From Propioniciclava tarda (GTDB lineage: Bacteria > Actinomycetota > Actinomycetes > Propionibacteriales > Propionibacteriaceae), in the NCBI RefSeq assembly GCF_900182665.1, contig NZ_FXTL01000015.1:16340-80339 (forward strand): a stretch of DNA of 64,000 nt, written 5' to 3'. How positions within the stretch are numbered: the first letter of the stretch is position 1; each line of letters begins with the position of its first letter. The notes below the pieces were generated by a model. The model was not told where the DNA came from. It saw only the letters and a program-made list of their open reading frames with translations, and ran no database searches. Of the stretch, positions 44,419 to 52,561 are shown piece by piece. Position numbers and translations under genes: made by a program.

Positions 44419-44424
44419 ACTGTA
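44419..44424 (-). promoter_or_regulatory. -10 box TACAGT of the biotinyl-domain gene
   Basis: TACAGT, 7 bases, then ATG 44411. It is back to back with the O-methyltransferase promoter in a 50-base gap. Confidence 0.45.
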
Positions 44425-44449
44425 GGGGAACGTTGCGAGTCCTTCGCGC

Positions 44450-44455
44450 TAGGCT
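44450..44455 (+). promoter_or_regulatory. -10 box TAGGCT of the O-methyltransferase gene
   Basis: TAGGCT ends 6 bases before the GTG at 44462. Confidence 0.45.
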
Positions 44456-44461
44456 GCGCAC

Positions 44462-45121
44462 GTGAACGCTGCACCCAGATCGACCGCCCGCGCCACCGCT
44501 CACCGCGCCGAATACGAGTTCGCCGAGCACTTCGTCACCGTGGACGACCACGGCCACGCGGCCCGCAAGCTGTCGGCCGCGCTCGATGTCGTGGCCCCGT
44601 CCCCCGGAGTCGCGTCCCTGCTGACGCTCCTGGCTCGGCTGGTCGGCGCGAAGGCCGCGGTCGAGATCGGCACGGGCGCCGGCGTGTCCGGGCTGGCCAT
44701 CATCGACGGCCTGACCGCAGACGGCATCCTCACCAGCATCGACTCCGAGCCGGAGCATCAGCAGGCGGCCCGCACCGTCTTCGAGGGCGCCGGCATCCCG
44801 CATCGCCGTGCCCGCCTGATCGCCGGTGCGGCCCTCAACGTGCTGCCGAAGCTGAGCGACGGCGCCTATGACCTCGTCTTCGTCGACGGCGACCCGCTGG
44901 AGACCGTCGAGTACGTCGCGCAGGCTGCTCGGCTGCTGCGCACGGGCGGCGTCCTGTTCGTGAACCACGCCCTCGCCGACGGCCGCGTCACCGACCCGAC
45001 CAACGAGGACGACGAGACCGTCATCATGCGCGAGGTCCTGGAGGCCGTCCAGACGATGGACGAGTTCTCCGGCGTCCTGCTGCCCGTCGGCGACGGCGCG
45101 CTGGTCGCCTACCGCACCTAA
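44462..45121 (+). CDS. SAM-dependent O-methyltransferase (class I, Rv1220c-like)
   Basis: Methyltransferase of 219 residues of the catechol/caffeoyl-CoA O-methyltransferase type. Motif I is AVEIGTGAGVSGLAI, motif II begins ILTSIDSEPEH, and LVFVDGDPLETVEY holds the Asp metal ligands. A homologue sits at the same place in the M. tuberculosis block (Rv1220c). The substrate is unknown. It ends before a strong bidirectional terminator. Confidence 0.88.
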   Translation: MNAAPRSTARATAHRAEYEFAEHFVTVDDHGHAARKLSAALDVVAPSPGVASLLTLLARLVGAKAAVEIGTGAGVSGLAIIDGLTADGILTSIDSEPEHQQAARTVFEGAGIPHRRARLIAGAALNVLPKLSDGAYDLVFVDGDPLETVEYVAQAARLLRTGGVLFVNHALADGRVTDPTNEDDETVIMREVLEAVQTMDEFSGVLLPVGDGALVAYRT

Positions 45122-45127
45122 CAGCCC

Positions 45128-45168
45128 GGACGCCTCGGCGTCCCCTGGACACTGACGCGTTGGCGTCC
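45128..45168. repeat. three GGACGCC/GGCGTCC motifs in a short non-coding stretch
   Basis: GGACGCC at 45128-45134, then GGCGTCC at 45137-45143 and 45162-45168. The first two form an inverted pair with a two-base gap. All lie between the O-methyltransferase stop and the terminator. Confidence 0.6.
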
Positions 45169-45180
45169 AGCCAGACACGA

Positions 45181-45209
45181 AACCGGCCCCCGCTGAGCGG
45201 GGGCCGGTT
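45181..45209. terminator. bidirectional terminator between the O-methyltransferase gene and glgC
   Basis: AACCGGCCCCCGC, three bases, GCGGGGGCCGGTT: a perfect 13-base stem in the gap between convergent genes, followed by a short T-rich stretch. Confidence 0.85.
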
Positions 45210-45222
45210 CGTCGTTTCTGAC

Positions 45223-46446
45223 CTACTGGGCGTGAACCCGGAAGCCCTTCGGGACCACCGTGATGCCCCCGTCACTCACGTAGAACCCGCGTGACACGTC
45301 GGCATCGCGGTTGACGCCGACTTCGGCGCCGTCCTCGACGACGACGTTCTTGTCCAGGATCGCCCGGCGGACGACCGCGTTGCGGCCCACCTTCGCGCCG
45401 GAGAAGAGCACCGACTCCTCGACCTTCGCCCACTTGTCGACGACCACCGCGGGGCTCAGCACCGAGCGGTCGACGTCGCCGCCGGAGATGATGCAGCCGG
45501 CCGAGACGATCGAGTCCTCGGCCGTCCCGCGCAGGGTGAACTTCGCCCCGGGCAACTGCGACTGGTAGGTGAAGATCGGCCACTTGCGGTTGTAGAGGTT
45601 GAACTCGGGGTCGACGCTGACCAGGTCCATGTGGGCCAGGTGGTAAGCGTCGATGGTGCCCACGTCGCGCCAGTAGTTGCGGTCCTTCTCGGTCGAGCCG
45701 GGCACGTCGTTCTTGGTGAAGTCGTAGACATACGCCGTGTCCTTGGCAACGAAGTAGGGCACCACGTTGCCGCCCATGTCGTGCTTGCTGGACTCGTCCT
45801 CGGCGTCCTTGCTCAGGCACTCGACGAACGGCTTGGCCGAGAAGATGTAGTTGCCCATGGAGGCGAAGGACTCGTCCGGGCTGTCGACGCAGCCCGGCGG
45901 GTCGGCCGGCTTCTCCAGGAACTCGGAGATCTTGCCGGACGCGTCCGAGTCGATGATGCCGAAGGCGGACGCCTCGCTGCGGGGCACCCTGATGCCCGCG
46001 ACCGTGAGCTCGGCACCGGACGCGATGTGCGCCTCGAGCATGGCGTCGACGTCCATCCGGTAGATGTTGTCGGCGCCGAAGACCACGACGTAATCGGGCT
46101 CGTCGTCGATGATCAGGTTCATCGACTGGAAGATCGCGTCGGCGCTGCCCTGGTACCACGACTTGCCGGTGCGCTGCTGCGCCGGCACCGAGGTGACGTA
46201 ACTGCCGAGGAGGGTCGAGAACCGCCACGTCTGCGAGATGTGGCGATCCAGCGAGTGGGACTTGTACTGAGTCAGGATCGCGATCTTGGTCAGACCTGAG
46301 TTCGCGATGTTCGACAAGACAAAGTCAATCAGGCGGTAGGTGCCACCGAAGGGCACTGCGGGCTTCGCGCGATCGGCCGTGAGAGGCATGAGGCGCTTGC
46401 CCTCACCACCGGCCAGCACAATCGACAAGACGTTGGGTCGGTCCAT
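45223..46446 (-). CDS. glgC: glucose-1-phosphate adenylyltransferase
   Basis: ADP-glucose pyrophosphorylase of 407 residues. [20 protein letters not shown] is the nucleotide-binding N-terminus, GSADAIFQ and EFLEKP lie in the catalytic domain, and the C-terminal left-handed beta-helix carries hexapeptide-like repeats ([34 protein letters not shown]). It makes ADP-glucose for glycogen or maltose-1-phosphate synthesis. A TAGGTT box lies 7 bases before the ATG. It is divergent from glgA, the standard actinobacterial arrangement. Confidence 0.96.
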   Translation of the reverse strand: MDRPNVLSIVLAGGEGKRLMPLTADRAKPAVPFGGTYRLIDFVLSNIANSGLTKIAILTQYKSHSLDRHISQTWRFSTLLGSYVTSVPAQQRTGKSWYQGSADAIFQSMNLIIDDEPDYVVVFGADNIYRMDVDAMLEAHIASGAELTVAGIRVPRSEASAFGIIDSDASGKISEFLEKPADPPGCVDSPDESFASMGNYIFSAKPFVECLSKDAEDESSKHDMGGNVVPYFVAKDTAYVYDFTKNDVPGSTEKDRNYWRDVGTIDAYHLAHMDLVSVDPEFNLYNRKWPIFTYQSQLPGAKFTLRGTAEDSIVSAGCIISGGDVDRSVLSPAVVVDKWAKVEESVLFSGAKVGRNAVVRRAILDKNVVVEDGAEVGVNRDADVSRGFYVSDGGITVVPKGFRVHAQ

Positions 46447-46453
46447 AACCGTG

Positions 46454-46459
46454 AACCTA
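46454..46459 (-). promoter_or_regulatory. -10 box TAGGTT of glgC
   Basis: TAGGTT, 7 bases, then ATG 46446 on the minus strand. Confidence 0.5.
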
Positions 46460-46595
46460 GTGTGCTTCGACGGTCAGCGACAGCCGAATTCGGAAATGAG
46501 ACGGCTCCCGGGAAACTCCTGGCAACGACCACCGCCGGCCAGGCGAGGCGCGGCGCAAGTCGGGCGTTCTCCTGTCCCTCGTTGCCGCCATGTGG

Positions 46596-46601
46596 AACGA
46601 T
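46596..46601 (+). promoter_or_regulatory. -10-like box AACGAT of glgA
   Basis: AACGAT ends 6 bases before ATG 46608, supporting that start over the ATG at 46590. Confidence 0.3.
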
Positions 46602-46607
46602 CCGGGC

Positions 46608-47801
46608 ATGCGCGTTTCGATCCTCACCAGGGAATATCCCCCACACATCTACGGCGGCGCCGGCGTCCACGTCGGTCAGCTCGTCCCCCAGCTGCGCAAG
46701 TTCTGCGAGTCCGTCGACGTCCAGTGCATGGGTGAGCCGCGCGAGGGCGCGACCGCTCACGCCGAGAGCTATCCCGAGGGCGCCAACGGCGCGCTGCGGA
46801 CGTTAGGCGCGGACGTCTCGATGGCGGCTGCCGTCCCCGAGGTGGACGTGGTGCACGCCCACACTTGGTACGCCCAGTTCGCCGGGATCATCACCGGACG
46901 CCTCCAAGACATCCCGACCGTCGTCACGGCCCACTCACTCGAGCCGGATCGTCCGTGGAAGGTCGAGCAGCTCGGCGGCGGCTACCGCGTCAGCTCGTGG
47001 ATCGAGAAGACCGCGTACGCCGAGGCGGACGCCGTCATCGCCGTCTCTGCGGCGATGATCAAGAACATTCAGGACGCCTACCCGTTCGTCGAGCGGGAGC
47101 GCATCCACGTGGTCAAGAACGGCATCGACCCCGACGAGTTCTGCCCGGACCCGGCCACCGACGTGATCTCCGGTCTGGGCGTGGACCTGACGAAGCCCAT
47201 CGTCACCTTCGTCGGACGCATCACGCGGCAGAAGGGCCTGATCCACCTGGTCCGTGCGGCGCGGGCGTTCGACCCGGACACCCAGGTGCTGCTGCTCGCC
47301 GGCGCCCCCGACACCCCCGAGATCGCCGCAGAGTTCGACGGCGCCTTCGCGGAGTTGAACAAGAGCCGATCGGGCGTGACGTGGGTGCAGGAGATGCTGC
47401 CGCGCGCCGCCGTCCGGCAGGTGCTGACCCATTCGACGCTGTTCGCCTGCCCGTCGATCTACGAGCCGCTGGGCATCGTGAACCTCGAGGCGATGGCCTG
47501 CGAGATCCCCGTGGTGGCGTCCGCGGTGGGCGGCATCCCCGAGGTCGTCGTCGACGGCGAGACCGGGCTGCTCGTGCCCTACGACCCGGCCAAGGCGTCG
47601 GACGCCGCCTACATCGCCGACTTCGAGGCCGAGTTCGCCGCCAAGGTCAACGAGCTGACGCGCGACCGCGAGCGGGCGCGCGCCATGGGTCTGGCCGGAC
47701 GCCAGCGCTGCATCGACGAGTTCAGCTGGGAGAAGATCGCCCAGGAGACGGTTGCCGTGTACCAGGCCGCGATCGCCCACCATGAGGCGAAGAAGGCCTG
47801 A
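46608..47801 (+). CDS. glgA: glycogen synthase/alpha-maltose-1-phosphate synthase (GlgA/GlgM, GT4)
   Basis: Retaining GT-B glycosyltransferase of 397 residues. MRVSILTREYPPHIYGGAG opens the family, FVGRITRQKGLIHL starts the second Rossmann domain, and EPLGIVNLEAMACEIPVVA holds the EX7E donor motif. In M. tuberculosis the orthologue (Rv1212c, GlgM) uses ADP-glucose and glucose-1-phosphate to make maltose-1-phosphate for GlgE; many annotations call it glycogen synthase. GlgE is not in the window, so the product remains open. Confidence 0.92.
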   Translation: MRVSILTREYPPHIYGGAGVHVGQLVPQLRKFCESVDVQCMGEPREGATAHAESYPEGANGALRTLGADVSMAAAVPEVDVVHAHTWYAQFAGIITGRLQDIPTVVTAHSLEPDRPWKVEQLGGGYRVSSWIEKTAYAEADAVIAVSAAMIKNIQDAYPFVERERIHVVKNGIDPDEFCPDPATDVISGLGVDLTKPIVTFVGRITRQKGLIHLVRAARAFDPDTQVLLLAGAPDTPEIAAEFDGAFAELNKSRSGVTWVQEMLPRAAVRQVLTHSTLFACPSIYEPLGIVNLEAMACEIPVVASAVGGIPEVVVDGETGLLVPYDPAKASDAAYIADFEAEFAAKVNELTRDRERARAMGLAGRQRCIDEFSWEKIAQETVAVYQAAIAHHEAKKA

Positions 47802-47809
47802 GACCACGT

Positions 47810-47850
47810 GAAGCGCCGGCCCCGGGTCATGGACCCGGGGCCGGCGCTTC
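47810..47850. terminator. strong 19-base-pair terminator hairpin after glgA
   Basis: GAAGCGCCGGCCCCGGGTC and its exact complement are separated by ATG, 8 bases after the glgA stop. It also lies 37 bases downstream of the convergent DUF3117 gene. Confidence 0.88.
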
Positions 47851-47887
47851 GTCTTGGTTGGAGCCTGTCAGCTCACGAGGGACGCCG

Positions 47888-48055
47888 TCAGCCGACGATC
47901 GCCTTGAGAGCTTCCAGGAGCTCGGTCGCCTCGGCGGCGTTCATCTCGATCACGAGTCGGCCACCACCCTCGGCCGGGATACGCATGGCGATCACCCGGG
48001 ATTCCTTGGCAACCTCGATCGGACCATCACCCGTTCGCGGCTTCATCGCTGCCAT
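47888..48055 (-). CDS. DUF3117 small protein
   Basis: A protein of 55 residues on the minus strand: it starts MAAMKPRTGDGPIEV, continues with ESRVIAMRIPAEGGGRLVIEM and ends ELLEALKAIVG. This is the highly conserved actinobacterial DUF3117 family (M. tuberculosis Rv1211), function unknown. GAGGTAG precedes the ATG. It sits at the conserved position beside the glgA/glgC pair. Confidence 0.9.
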   Translation of the reverse strand: MAAMKPRTGDGPIEVAKESRVIAMRIPAEGGGRLVIEMNAAEATELLEALKAIVG

Positions 48056-48136
48056 CGCGCTACCTCTATTCTCTCGCCCGTGGGCGATCCGCTTGCGTTG
48101 TAGAGATCACCATTATCGCAGACGGGCAAGGGTGGT

Positions 48137-48484
48137 TCAGTCAGGGCGTCCGGCGGGGCTGGCCTCGCCGTCCTCGAAGGTGTCGACGCTCCCCCACACC
48201 GACGGACGCGACGGCGTCCGATCTGCCTGCCACTGGCGTGCGGCGTGGTGGAGCAGGTGGTCCACCTGTTCTTGGGAGTAGCCCCTCAGCGACGTCGCAA
48301 ACCGCGCCTGCCTGAGATCGGTCGGGCTCAGTTGGCGGTCGGGCAGTTGCATGACGAACTGGTCGACCACCGCGGGGGGCATCTCGCCGAAGCGTCCGGC
48401 CCCGGCCAGAGCGGCGCCGAGCAGCACCAGGGCTGCGAAGGCCGCGAACGTGCCGAAGATGATCCACTGCTCGGGTGTGGTCAT
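48137..48484 (-). CDS. DivIVA-domain-containing membrane protein
   Basis: A protein of 115 residues. One N-terminal membrane helix (about 6-28) is followed by a short DivIVA-type segment (LSPTDLRQARFATSLRGYSQEQVDHLL), as in the conserved Rv1209-like proteins. It may recruit or respond to the polar growth machinery; this is inference from the domain. ATG 48484 overlaps the LOG-gene stop as ATGA. Confidence 0.82.
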   Translation of the reverse strand: MTTPEQWIIFGTFAAFAALVLLGAALAGAGRFGEMPPAVVDQFVMQLPDRQLSPTDLRQARFATSLRGYSQEQVDHLLHHAARQWQADRTPSRPSVWGSVDTFEDGEASPAGRPD

Positions 48485-49218
48485 GACCGCAGCTTCCGGG
48501 ATTGGGCCGACAAGAACGCGACCGCCTCGTCGACGTCGTCGGTGATGGTGAACAGGTCGAGGTCGGCGGGGCTGAGGCAGCCTTCGGCCGAGACCGTTTC
48601 GCGTAGCCAGGTGACCATCGGCGTCCAATAGTCGCGGCCGTACAGGACGATCGGGAACGACGTGATCTTCTTGGTCTGCACGAGGGTGAGCGCCTCGAAC
48701 AGCTCGTCCAGCGTGCCGAAGCCGCCGGGGAAGGCGACGAAGCCCTGGGCGTACTTCATGAACATGACCTTGCGCACGAAGAAGTAGCGGAAGTTGATGC
48801 CGAGCGTCACGTACTCGTTCATCGACTCCTCGAAGGGCAGCTCGATCGCGAGCCCGACCGAGGTGCCGCCCGCCTCGAAGGCGCCCCTGTTGGCGGCCTC
48901 CATGAGGCCCGGACCGCCGCCGGTGATCGTGGCGTAACCGGCTTCGGCGAGGGCGCGTCCCATGCGGACGGCGTCGTCGTAGTAGCGGGCGCCCGGCTTG
49001 GTGCGGGCCGAGCCGTAGACGGTGATGGCGGGTCCGAGGTCGGCGAGCGTCCCGAAGCCGTCCACGAACTCGGCCTGGATGCGCAGGACGCGCCAGGGGT
49101 CCGTGTGGACCCAGCCCGTCTCCCCGCGGCTCTCCAGCAGCCGCTGGTCGGTGGTCGTCGACTGAACCTGTCCGTGACGACGGACGATCGGTCCCTGGCG
49201 CTGCTGGCTTCGACTCAT
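48481..49218 (-). CDS. LOG-family protein (TIGR00730; cytokinin riboside phosphoribohydrolase-like)
   Basis: Rossmann-fold protein of 245 residues. ITVYGSARTKPGARYYDDA opens the fold, GGGPGLMEAANRGAFEAGG and PGGFGTLDELFEALTLVQ are the LOG signatures that bind AMP and catalyse N-glycosidic cleavage. It may act as a 5'-monophosphate phosphoribohydrolase or purine nucleotide hydrolase. A TAGTCT box lies 6 bases before the ATG. Confidence 0.88.
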   Translation of the reverse strand: MSRSQQRQGPIVRRHGQVQSTTTDQRLLESRGETGWVHTDPWRVLRIQAEFVDGFGTLADLGPAITVYGSARTKPGARYYDDAVRMGRALAEAGYATITGGGPGLMEAANRGAFEAGGTSVGLAIELPFEESMNEYVTLGINFRYFFVRKVMFMKYAQGFVAFPGGFGTLDELFEALTLVQTKKITSFPIVLYGRDYWTPMVTWLRETVSAEGCLSPADLDLFTITDDVDEAVAFLSAQSRKLRS

Positions 49219-49224
49219 GGCGCG

Positions 49225-49230
49225 AGACTA
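49225..49230 (-). promoter_or_regulatory. -10 box TAGTCT of the LOG gene
   Basis: TAGTCT, 6 bases, then ATG 49218 on the minus strand. Confidence 0.45.
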
Positions 49231-49297
49231 ACGCGGACGCGTGTCGCGCGGGTGAACGTCAGCCGTACCAGGCGGGTTAGGCTTCCGGGCGTCTCGA

Positions 49298-49486
49298 CCC
49301 TTCGAGAAGCTCAGCGACGGCCCTACGACAAGCTCAGGAACCGTTGGCTGAGCTTGTCGAAGCCCAAGCTCAGGAACCGCCCTTCGACAAGCTCAGGGAC
49401 CGCTGGCTGAGCATGGTCGAAGCCTCAACCGCTCAGGGACCGCTCATCGACAAGCTCAGGAACCGCTAGCTGAGCTTCTCGAGGCC
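49298..49486. repeat. dense array of CTTCGACAAGCTCAGG-type repeats
   Basis: About eight copies in both orientations within 190 bases, many followed by GGAACCG or GGGACCG. The array fills the gap between the LOG gene and dapE and runs into the last 20 codons of dapE. Units are not evenly spaced and have no unique spacers, so this is not a CRISPR array. Confidence 0.85.
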
Positions 49487-50540
49487 TTGACGCGAGCCAC
49501 GCCGCAAGCGCGTCCCGGCAGGTGTATAGCTCGTCGATCGGGCAGAACTCGTTGTCGGTGTGGGCGAGACCGGCGTCCGCGGGACCGTAGTTCACCGCCG
49601 GGACGCCGAGGGCGGCGAAGCGGGCGACATCGGTCCAGCCGTACTTGGGGCCCGGCTCGCCGCCCACCGCGGCCAGGAACTCCTGTGCCGCCGGCAGGTG
49701 CAGTCCGGGTCGCGCTGCGGGCGAGAAGTCCGTGTAGTGCAGGTCGTAGCCAGCGAAGACCTCGGCGACGTGCGCGCGGGCGTCCGCCTCGTCGCGATCG
49801 GGCGCGAAGCGGAAGTTGACGGTGACGACGCAGCGGTCCGGGATGGTGTTGAGCGCGACGCCGCCGCTGATCCAGGTGGCGTTGAGGCCCTCGCGGTACT
49901 CGAGGCCGTCGACGACGACGGTGCGCGGCTCGTAGGCGGCGAGGCGCTGCAAGATGGGCGCGGCGTCGTGAATGGCGTTGTGGCCCAGCCAGGCGCGTCC
50001 GGAGTGGGCGGTGGTGCCGGTCGTCGTGATCTCGAAGCGGCTCGTGCCCTGGCAGCCGCCCTCGACGCGCGCCGAGGTGGGCTCCATGAGGACGGCGAAG
50101 TCGGCTTCGAGAAGCTCCGGACGCGTCCGCGCGAGGCGTCCGAGGCCGTTCAGATCGCCGGCGACCTCTTCGTGGTCGTAGAAGATCCAGGTGATGTCGT
50201 GGCGCGGCTCGGTCAGCGACGCGGCCAACCCAAGGGCCACCGCGACGCCGCCCTTCATGTCGCACGCGCCGCGGCCGTAGATGCGTCCGGACTCGCGACG
50301 GCTCGGCAGGTTGTTCTTCACCGGCACGGTGTCGAGGTGCCCGGCGATCGCGACGCGGCTGGGGCGTCCGAGGTGGGTGCGGGCGACGACTGCGTCCCCA
50401 TCGCGCAGGACGTCGAGGTGGGGGCATCCGCGCAGGGCTGCCTCCACGGCGTCCGCCAACTGCCGTTCATTGCCGCTGACAGATTCGATGTCGACGATCG
50501 TGGCGAGCAGGTCGGCAGGGTCCGCGGTGAGGTCGAGCAT
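49425..50540 (-). CDS. dapE: succinyl-diaminopimelate desuccinylase
   Basis: M20 metallopeptidase-family enzyme of 371 residues in the DAP/lysine pathway. GHLDTVPVKNN carries the first metal ligand and catalytic Asp, GRGACDMKGGVAV the bridging Asp, and FYDHEEVAG the catalytic and ligand Glu residues; the C-terminal His is in LAHTDNEFCP. ATG 50540 has a TAGGCT box 7 bases upstream. The final residues (AQLAVPELVDERSLSG) are encoded by the repeat array and are probably not part of the conserved fold. Confidence 0.93.
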   Translation of the reverse strand: MLDLTADPADLLATIVDIESVSGNERQLADAVEAALRGCPHLDVLRDGDAVVARTHLGRPSRVAIAGHLDTVPVKNNLPSRRESGRIYGRGACDMKGGVAVALGLAASLTEPRHDITWIFYDHEEVAGDLNGLGRLARTRPELLEADFAVLMEPTSARVEGGCQGTSRFEITTTGTTAHSGRAWLGHNAIHDAAPILQRLAAYEPRTVVVDGLEYREGLNATWISGGVALNTIPDRCVVTVNFRFAPDRDEADARAHVAEVFAGYDLHYTDFSPAARPGLHLPAAQEFLAAVGGEPGPKYGWTDVARFAALGVPAVNYGPADAGLAHTDNEFCPIDELYTCRDALAAWLASRPREAQLAVPELVDERSLSG

Positions 50541-50547
50541 GGCCCTG

Positions 50548-50553
50548 AGCCTA
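50548..50553 (-). promoter_or_regulatory. -10 box TAGGCT of dapE
   Basis: TAGGCT, 7 bases, then ATG 50540 on the minus strand. Confidence 0.5.
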
Positions 50554-50626
50554 ACGCCGCCCGCTCGGACGCCGGCCGCCCCGCGCGTCGTGGCTGCACA
50601 ATGCCCATCCGGGTCGGACAATCGCA

Positions 50627-50642
50627 GCCATGACGTCATGGC
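50627..50642. promoter_or_regulatory. 16-base palindrome between dapE and dapD
   Basis: GCCATGACGTCATGGC is perfectly self-complementary and lies mid-way in the 191-base divergent control region, upstream of both -10 boxes. It is a candidate operator; the regulator is unknown. Confidence 0.4.
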
Positions 50643-50718
50643 CCCCTCCGTGGAGAGGCCTGACGGAGTCCGGCGCCGCGAACAAGGGGCCCCGAGCGGA
50701 GCTCCTCAACCCCTTCGG

Positions 50719-50724
50719 TAGGCT
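50719..50724 (+). promoter_or_regulatory. -10 box TAGGCT of dapD
   Basis: TAGGCT ends 7 bases before ATG 50732, identical to the dapE box on the other strand. Confidence 0.5.
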
Positions 50725-50731
50725 CGGACGC

Positions 50732-51655
50732 ATGACTCGCACCGCCTGGGGCTGGGGCCTCGCCACGATCGCTGCGTCCTCGACCGTCCTGGACGTCTGG
50801 TACCCCGATCCGCAACTCGGCGGTGAGCCGTCCGCCGAGGCGCCCTCGTCGCTGACCGCGCTGGCACGCACGGACGCCGTCCGTCGCGTCGAAACCAAGG
50901 TCGTCTGCACCGTCGCAGACCTGGACGCTCCCCCCGCCGACGCCGCCGACGCGTACCTGCGCCTGCACCTGCTGTCGGCCCGACTGGCGGCGCCTCGGTC
51001 GATCAACCTCGACGGCATCTTCGGACGCCTCAGCAACGTCGTCTGGACGTCGGCGGGTCCGTGCGCGGTCGAGGGTTTCGAGGAGGTCCGCCTCGCGCTG
51101 CGCGCCGCGCACGGCCACGTCACGGTCTTCGGCGTCGACAAGTTCCCGCGGATGGTCGAGTACGTCGTGCCTAGTGGGGTGCGTGTCGCGGACGCCGACC
51201 GCGTCCGGCTGGGCGCCCACCTGGCCGAGGGCACGACCGTGATGCATGAGGGCTTCGTGAACTTCAACGCGGGCACGCTGGGGGCGTCCATGGTGGAGGG
51301 TCGCATCTCGGCGGGAGTCGTCGTCGGCGACGGCACCGACGTGGGCGGTGGGGCGTCGATCATGGGCACGCTGTCCGGCGGCGGCAAGGAGCAGATCTCC
51401 CTCGGCGAGCGTTGCCTGCTCGGTGCCAACTCAGGCGTGGGCATCTCGCTCGGGGACGACTGCGTGGTCGAGGCTGGGCTCTACGTGACGGCGGGCACCA
51501 AGGTCCGGCTGCCGGACGGACGCGAGGCGAAGGCGTCCGAGCTCTCGGGGGCGTCCGGGCTGCTCTATCTCCGCAACTCGGTGACCGGCGCCGTCGAGGT
51601 GCGTCCGCGTCAGGGGCAGCAGGTCGAGCTCAACGCGGCCCTGCACGCCAACTAG
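50732..51655 (+). CDS. dapD: tetrahydrodipicolinate N-succinyltransferase
   Basis: A protein of 307 residues of the actinobacterial DapD type. An alpha/beta N-terminal domain ([37 protein letters not shown]) precedes a left-handed beta-helix with [29 protein letters not shown] and [15 protein letters not shown]. It succinylates tetrahydrodipicolinate; the product is transaminated by DapC and desuccinylated by DapE, both encoded nearby. Confidence 0.95.
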   Translation: MTRTAWGWGLATIAASSTVLDVWYPDPQLGGEPSAEAPSSLTALARTDAVRRVETKVVCTVADLDAPPADAADAYLRLHLLSARLAAPRSINLDGIFGRLSNVVWTSAGPCAVEGFEEVRLALRAAHGHVTVFGVDKFPRMVEYVVPSGVRVADADRVRLGAHLAEGTTVMHEGFVNFNAGTLGASMVEGRISAGVVVGDGTDVGGGASIMGTLSGGGKEQISLGERCLLGANSGVGISLGDDCVVEAGLYVTAGTKVRLPDGREAKASELSGASGLLYLRNSVTGAVEVRPRQGQQVELNAALHAN

Positions 51656-51658
51656 CCC

Positions 51659-52498
51659 ATGCGCCCGCGCACCCTCATCGCGGCGCTGGTCGCCCTAGCA
51701 CTACTCGGCGCGGTGGCGTTCGGCGGCTACACCCTGCTGAACATGCTCACCAAGCAGGCGCTGCCGTGGACGGACCACTGCGCCGCCACGTCCGGTGACT
51801 GGACGGTCCGGCTCGATCCGGCGCAGGCTCGCAACGCCGCGATCATCGCGGGCGTCGCCGGACGCCGCGGGCTGCCGACCCAGGCTGTCACGATCGCGCT
51901 CGCCACGGCGTACCAGGAGTCGGGCATCCGTAACCTGGACTACGGCGACCGGGACTCGCTCGGTCTCTTCCAGCAGCGTCCGTCGCAGGGCTGGGGAACC
52001 GCCGCCCAAGTCCAGGACGCCTACTACTCGTCGAACGCCTTCTACGCCGCGATGGTGCAGGTCAAGAACTGGCAGACCATGGACGTCGGCGACGTCGCGC
52101 AGGCTGTGCAGCGATCGGGCTTCCCAGACGCCTACGACAAGCACGTCACCAACGCGGGCGTCCTGGCCAATGCACTGAGCGGGGCGGCGCCGGCGACCTT
52201 CTCGTGCTCGTCGCGGGCGACGGCGACGGCTGATCCGGCGGGGCTGAAGCAGGTCCTAGTGGCGACGCTGTCGAAGAAGGCGGTCGTGGACTCGGCAGGG
52301 ACCACGGTCACCGTGACGATGCCGGACGCGACGGCCGCCTGGTCCGCGGCGCACATTGCGATCGCGTACGCCGACACCTACGGCGTGAAGTCGGTCGCCG
52401 TCGCCGACAAGACCTGGTCGACCGGACTCATGGGCGGTTCTTGGGGTACGGCGTCGACTCCGGCCAAGGCGAATCAGGTCGTGATCACGCTGGCCTAG
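51659..52498 (+). CDS. membrane-anchored lytic-transglycosylase-like protein
   Basis: A protein of 279 residues. One N-terminal membrane helix (about 5-30) anchors an extracytoplasmic domain with AIIAGVAGRRGLPTQAVTIAL, TAYQESGIRNLDYGDRDS and LGLFQQRPSQGWGT, the catalytic-Glu region of the SLT/goose-lysozyme-like family. Related actinobacterial proteins are sometimes mislabelled heavy-metal transporters. It may remodel peptidoglycan. It starts 3 bases after dapD, so the two are probably co-transcribed. Confidence 0.8.
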   Translation: MRPRTLIAALVALALLGAVAFGGYTLLNMLTKQALPWTDHCAATSGDWTVRLDPAQARNAAIIAGVAGRRGLPTQAVTIALATAYQESGIRNLDYGDRDSLGLFQQRPSQGWGTAAQVQDAYYSSNAFYAAMVQVKNWQTMDVGDVAQAVQRSGFPDAYDKHVTNAGVLANALSGAAPATFSCSSRATATADPAGLKQVLVATLSKKAVVDSAGTTVTVTMPDATAAWSAAHIAIAYADTYGVKSVAVADKTWSTGLMGGSWGTASTPAKANQVVITLA

Positions 52499-52501
52499 TT
52501 C

Positions 52502-52542
52502 TTGGCGGAATTGATATCGCCCAGCGAGACCTATTCCGCCAA
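52502..52542. terminator. inverted repeat between convergent genes
   Basis: TTGGCGGAAT and ATTCCGCCAA form a perfect 10-base stem with a 21-base loop between the transglycosylase-like gene and dapC. The loop is long, so the terminator call is tentative. Confidence 0.45.
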
Positions 52543-52561
52543 CAACGGACGCGACCGCCCG

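Noticed and set aside
49298..49486. CRISPR-like array
   Set aside because: Units occur in both orientations at uneven distances, with no unique spacers and no cas genes; it is a cluster of dispersed short repeats.
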